From JAAOIF01 sp965217125 (GTDB lineage: Bacteria; Pseudomonadota; Gammaproteobacteria; PS1; Pseudothioglobaceae), in the NCBI GenBank assembly GCA_965217125.1, contig OZ244244.1, positions 1,488,001 to 1,552,000 of the forward strand: 64,000 bases of DNA. The letters are read 5' to 3'. The notes under the pieces are model-generated. The model did no database searches and was not told the DNA's origin. It saw only the letters and a list, made by a program, of their open reading frames with translations. Both the position numbers and the translations under genes were made by a program. The stretch's first letter is position 1, and every line of letters begins with the position of its first letter. This document shows, one piece after another, positions 63,671 through 64,000 of this stretch.

Positions 63671-64000
63671 ATCAACATCTAAAATAGTTCCTGCATCATC
63701 TAAATAAGCCTTCAATTGTGCGGTTGTTCTTCTGTTAGTAGCGGCATTACTAGAAATTGTAGTATGTAAATTGTTAGCATTAGAGTTTAGTAAATATTTA
63801 AAGATAATCAATCCATCATTAGAGGCATTAATAGTCTGATTGCCATCAATATCTAAGGAAAAAGTTATAGCAGCTGGATTAACAGTAATGCTAAGGGTTG
63901 CTGAATCAGTGCCACCTACATTTGTGGCAGTAATTGTATATGTTGTTGCTGATGCGGTGGCGCTTGGTGTTCCTGAAATAGTTCCAGTATTGGTATTAAA
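63512..64000 (-). CDS. Third giant-family protein, C-terminal part only
   Basis: The frame is open through the window end; 162 codons are visible. They encode the end of an Ig-like domain (TGTISGTPSATASATTYTIT), then SLDIDGNQTINASNDGLIIF and a second dockerin-like repeat, ending KAYLDKFR as in the 3239-aa protein. The N-terminal part lies outside, so its enzyme or repeat content is unknown. Confidence 0.88.
   Translation of the reverse strand, partial: FNTNTGTISGTPSATASATTYTITATNVGGTDSATLSITVNPAAITFSLDIDGNQTINASNDGLIIFKYLLNSNANNLHTTISSNAATNRRTTAQLKAYLDDAGTILDVDGNQTINASNDGLIIFKYLLNSNANNLHTTISSNAMEGRKTTPQLKAYLDKFR

Noticed and set aside
46869..63811. Cellulosome-type system
   Set aside because: Dockerin-like repeats alone are present; no cohesin, scaffoldin or cellulase was found.
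63512..63811. A short 99-aa dockerin protein starting at 63811
   Set aside because: The frame continues open to the window end; the TTG at 63811 is internal to a longer gene.

Overview
The window reads as an AT-rich gammaproteobacterial chromosome segment. It carries the distal spc operon and the alpha operon of ribosomal genes, a full 14-gene NADH:quinone oxidoreductase operon (nuoA-N with separate nuoC and nuoD), tldD, mpl, msrB, a gamma-type cca and engB. The low GC, this gene set and the large repetitive secreted proteins would fit a SUP05/Thioglobus-like sulfur oxidiser or a mussel symbiont, but that placement is inference: no sulfur-oxidation or marker rRNA gene is present.

Layout. 1-8122 (+): rplE (cut by the window edge) through secY-rpmJ, then a consensus sigma70 promoter with a leader hairpin, then rpsM-rpsK-rpsD-rpoA-rplQ and rpsU. 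8159-12764 (+): four genes for exported proteins (a Cys-rich protein, a trypsin-fold protease, a lipoprotein and an RNase T2) plus two gene relics; this block separates rpsU from yqeY. 13.4-18.4 kb (mostly -): a ribbon-helix-helix protein and a pterin dehydratase between two copies of a ~98-bp repeat, a pentapeptide-like membrane protein, and two YwqK/MORN-repeat paralogues separated by a restriction-modification relic. 18.3-24.5 kb: housekeeping genes mpl-msrB (-), cca (+), a PD-(D/E)XK repair nuclease and engB (-), and a small cytochrome c (+). 25.1-28.5 kb (-): a surface protein with PKD-like domains, dockerin-like repeats and a terminal CxxCH motif, and an EamA transporter.

28.6-44.8 kb (-): the nuo operon, interrupted precisely at three gene junctions. 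Two small membrane-protein genes lie between nuoC and nuoD, a HEPN/MNT pair between nuoF and nuoG, and a second MNT/HEPN pair in reversed order between nuoI and nuoJ. The added genes share stop/start overlaps with nuo genes and so look co-translated with complex I. This is the most unusual arrangement in the window.

44.9-64 kb (-): tldD, then a tandem family of giant exported proteins (2206 aa, 3239 aa and a third cut by the window end). They are built from 7 or 11 copies of a ~231-residue FN3 plus beta-sandwich module, Ig-like domains, and a C-terminal pair of EF-hand/dockerin-like repeats. The largest adds an N-terminal M35 (deuterolysin/peptidyl-Lys) metallopeptidase. Dispersed repeats and a recurrent terminator motif link the intergenic regions next to these surface-protein genes.
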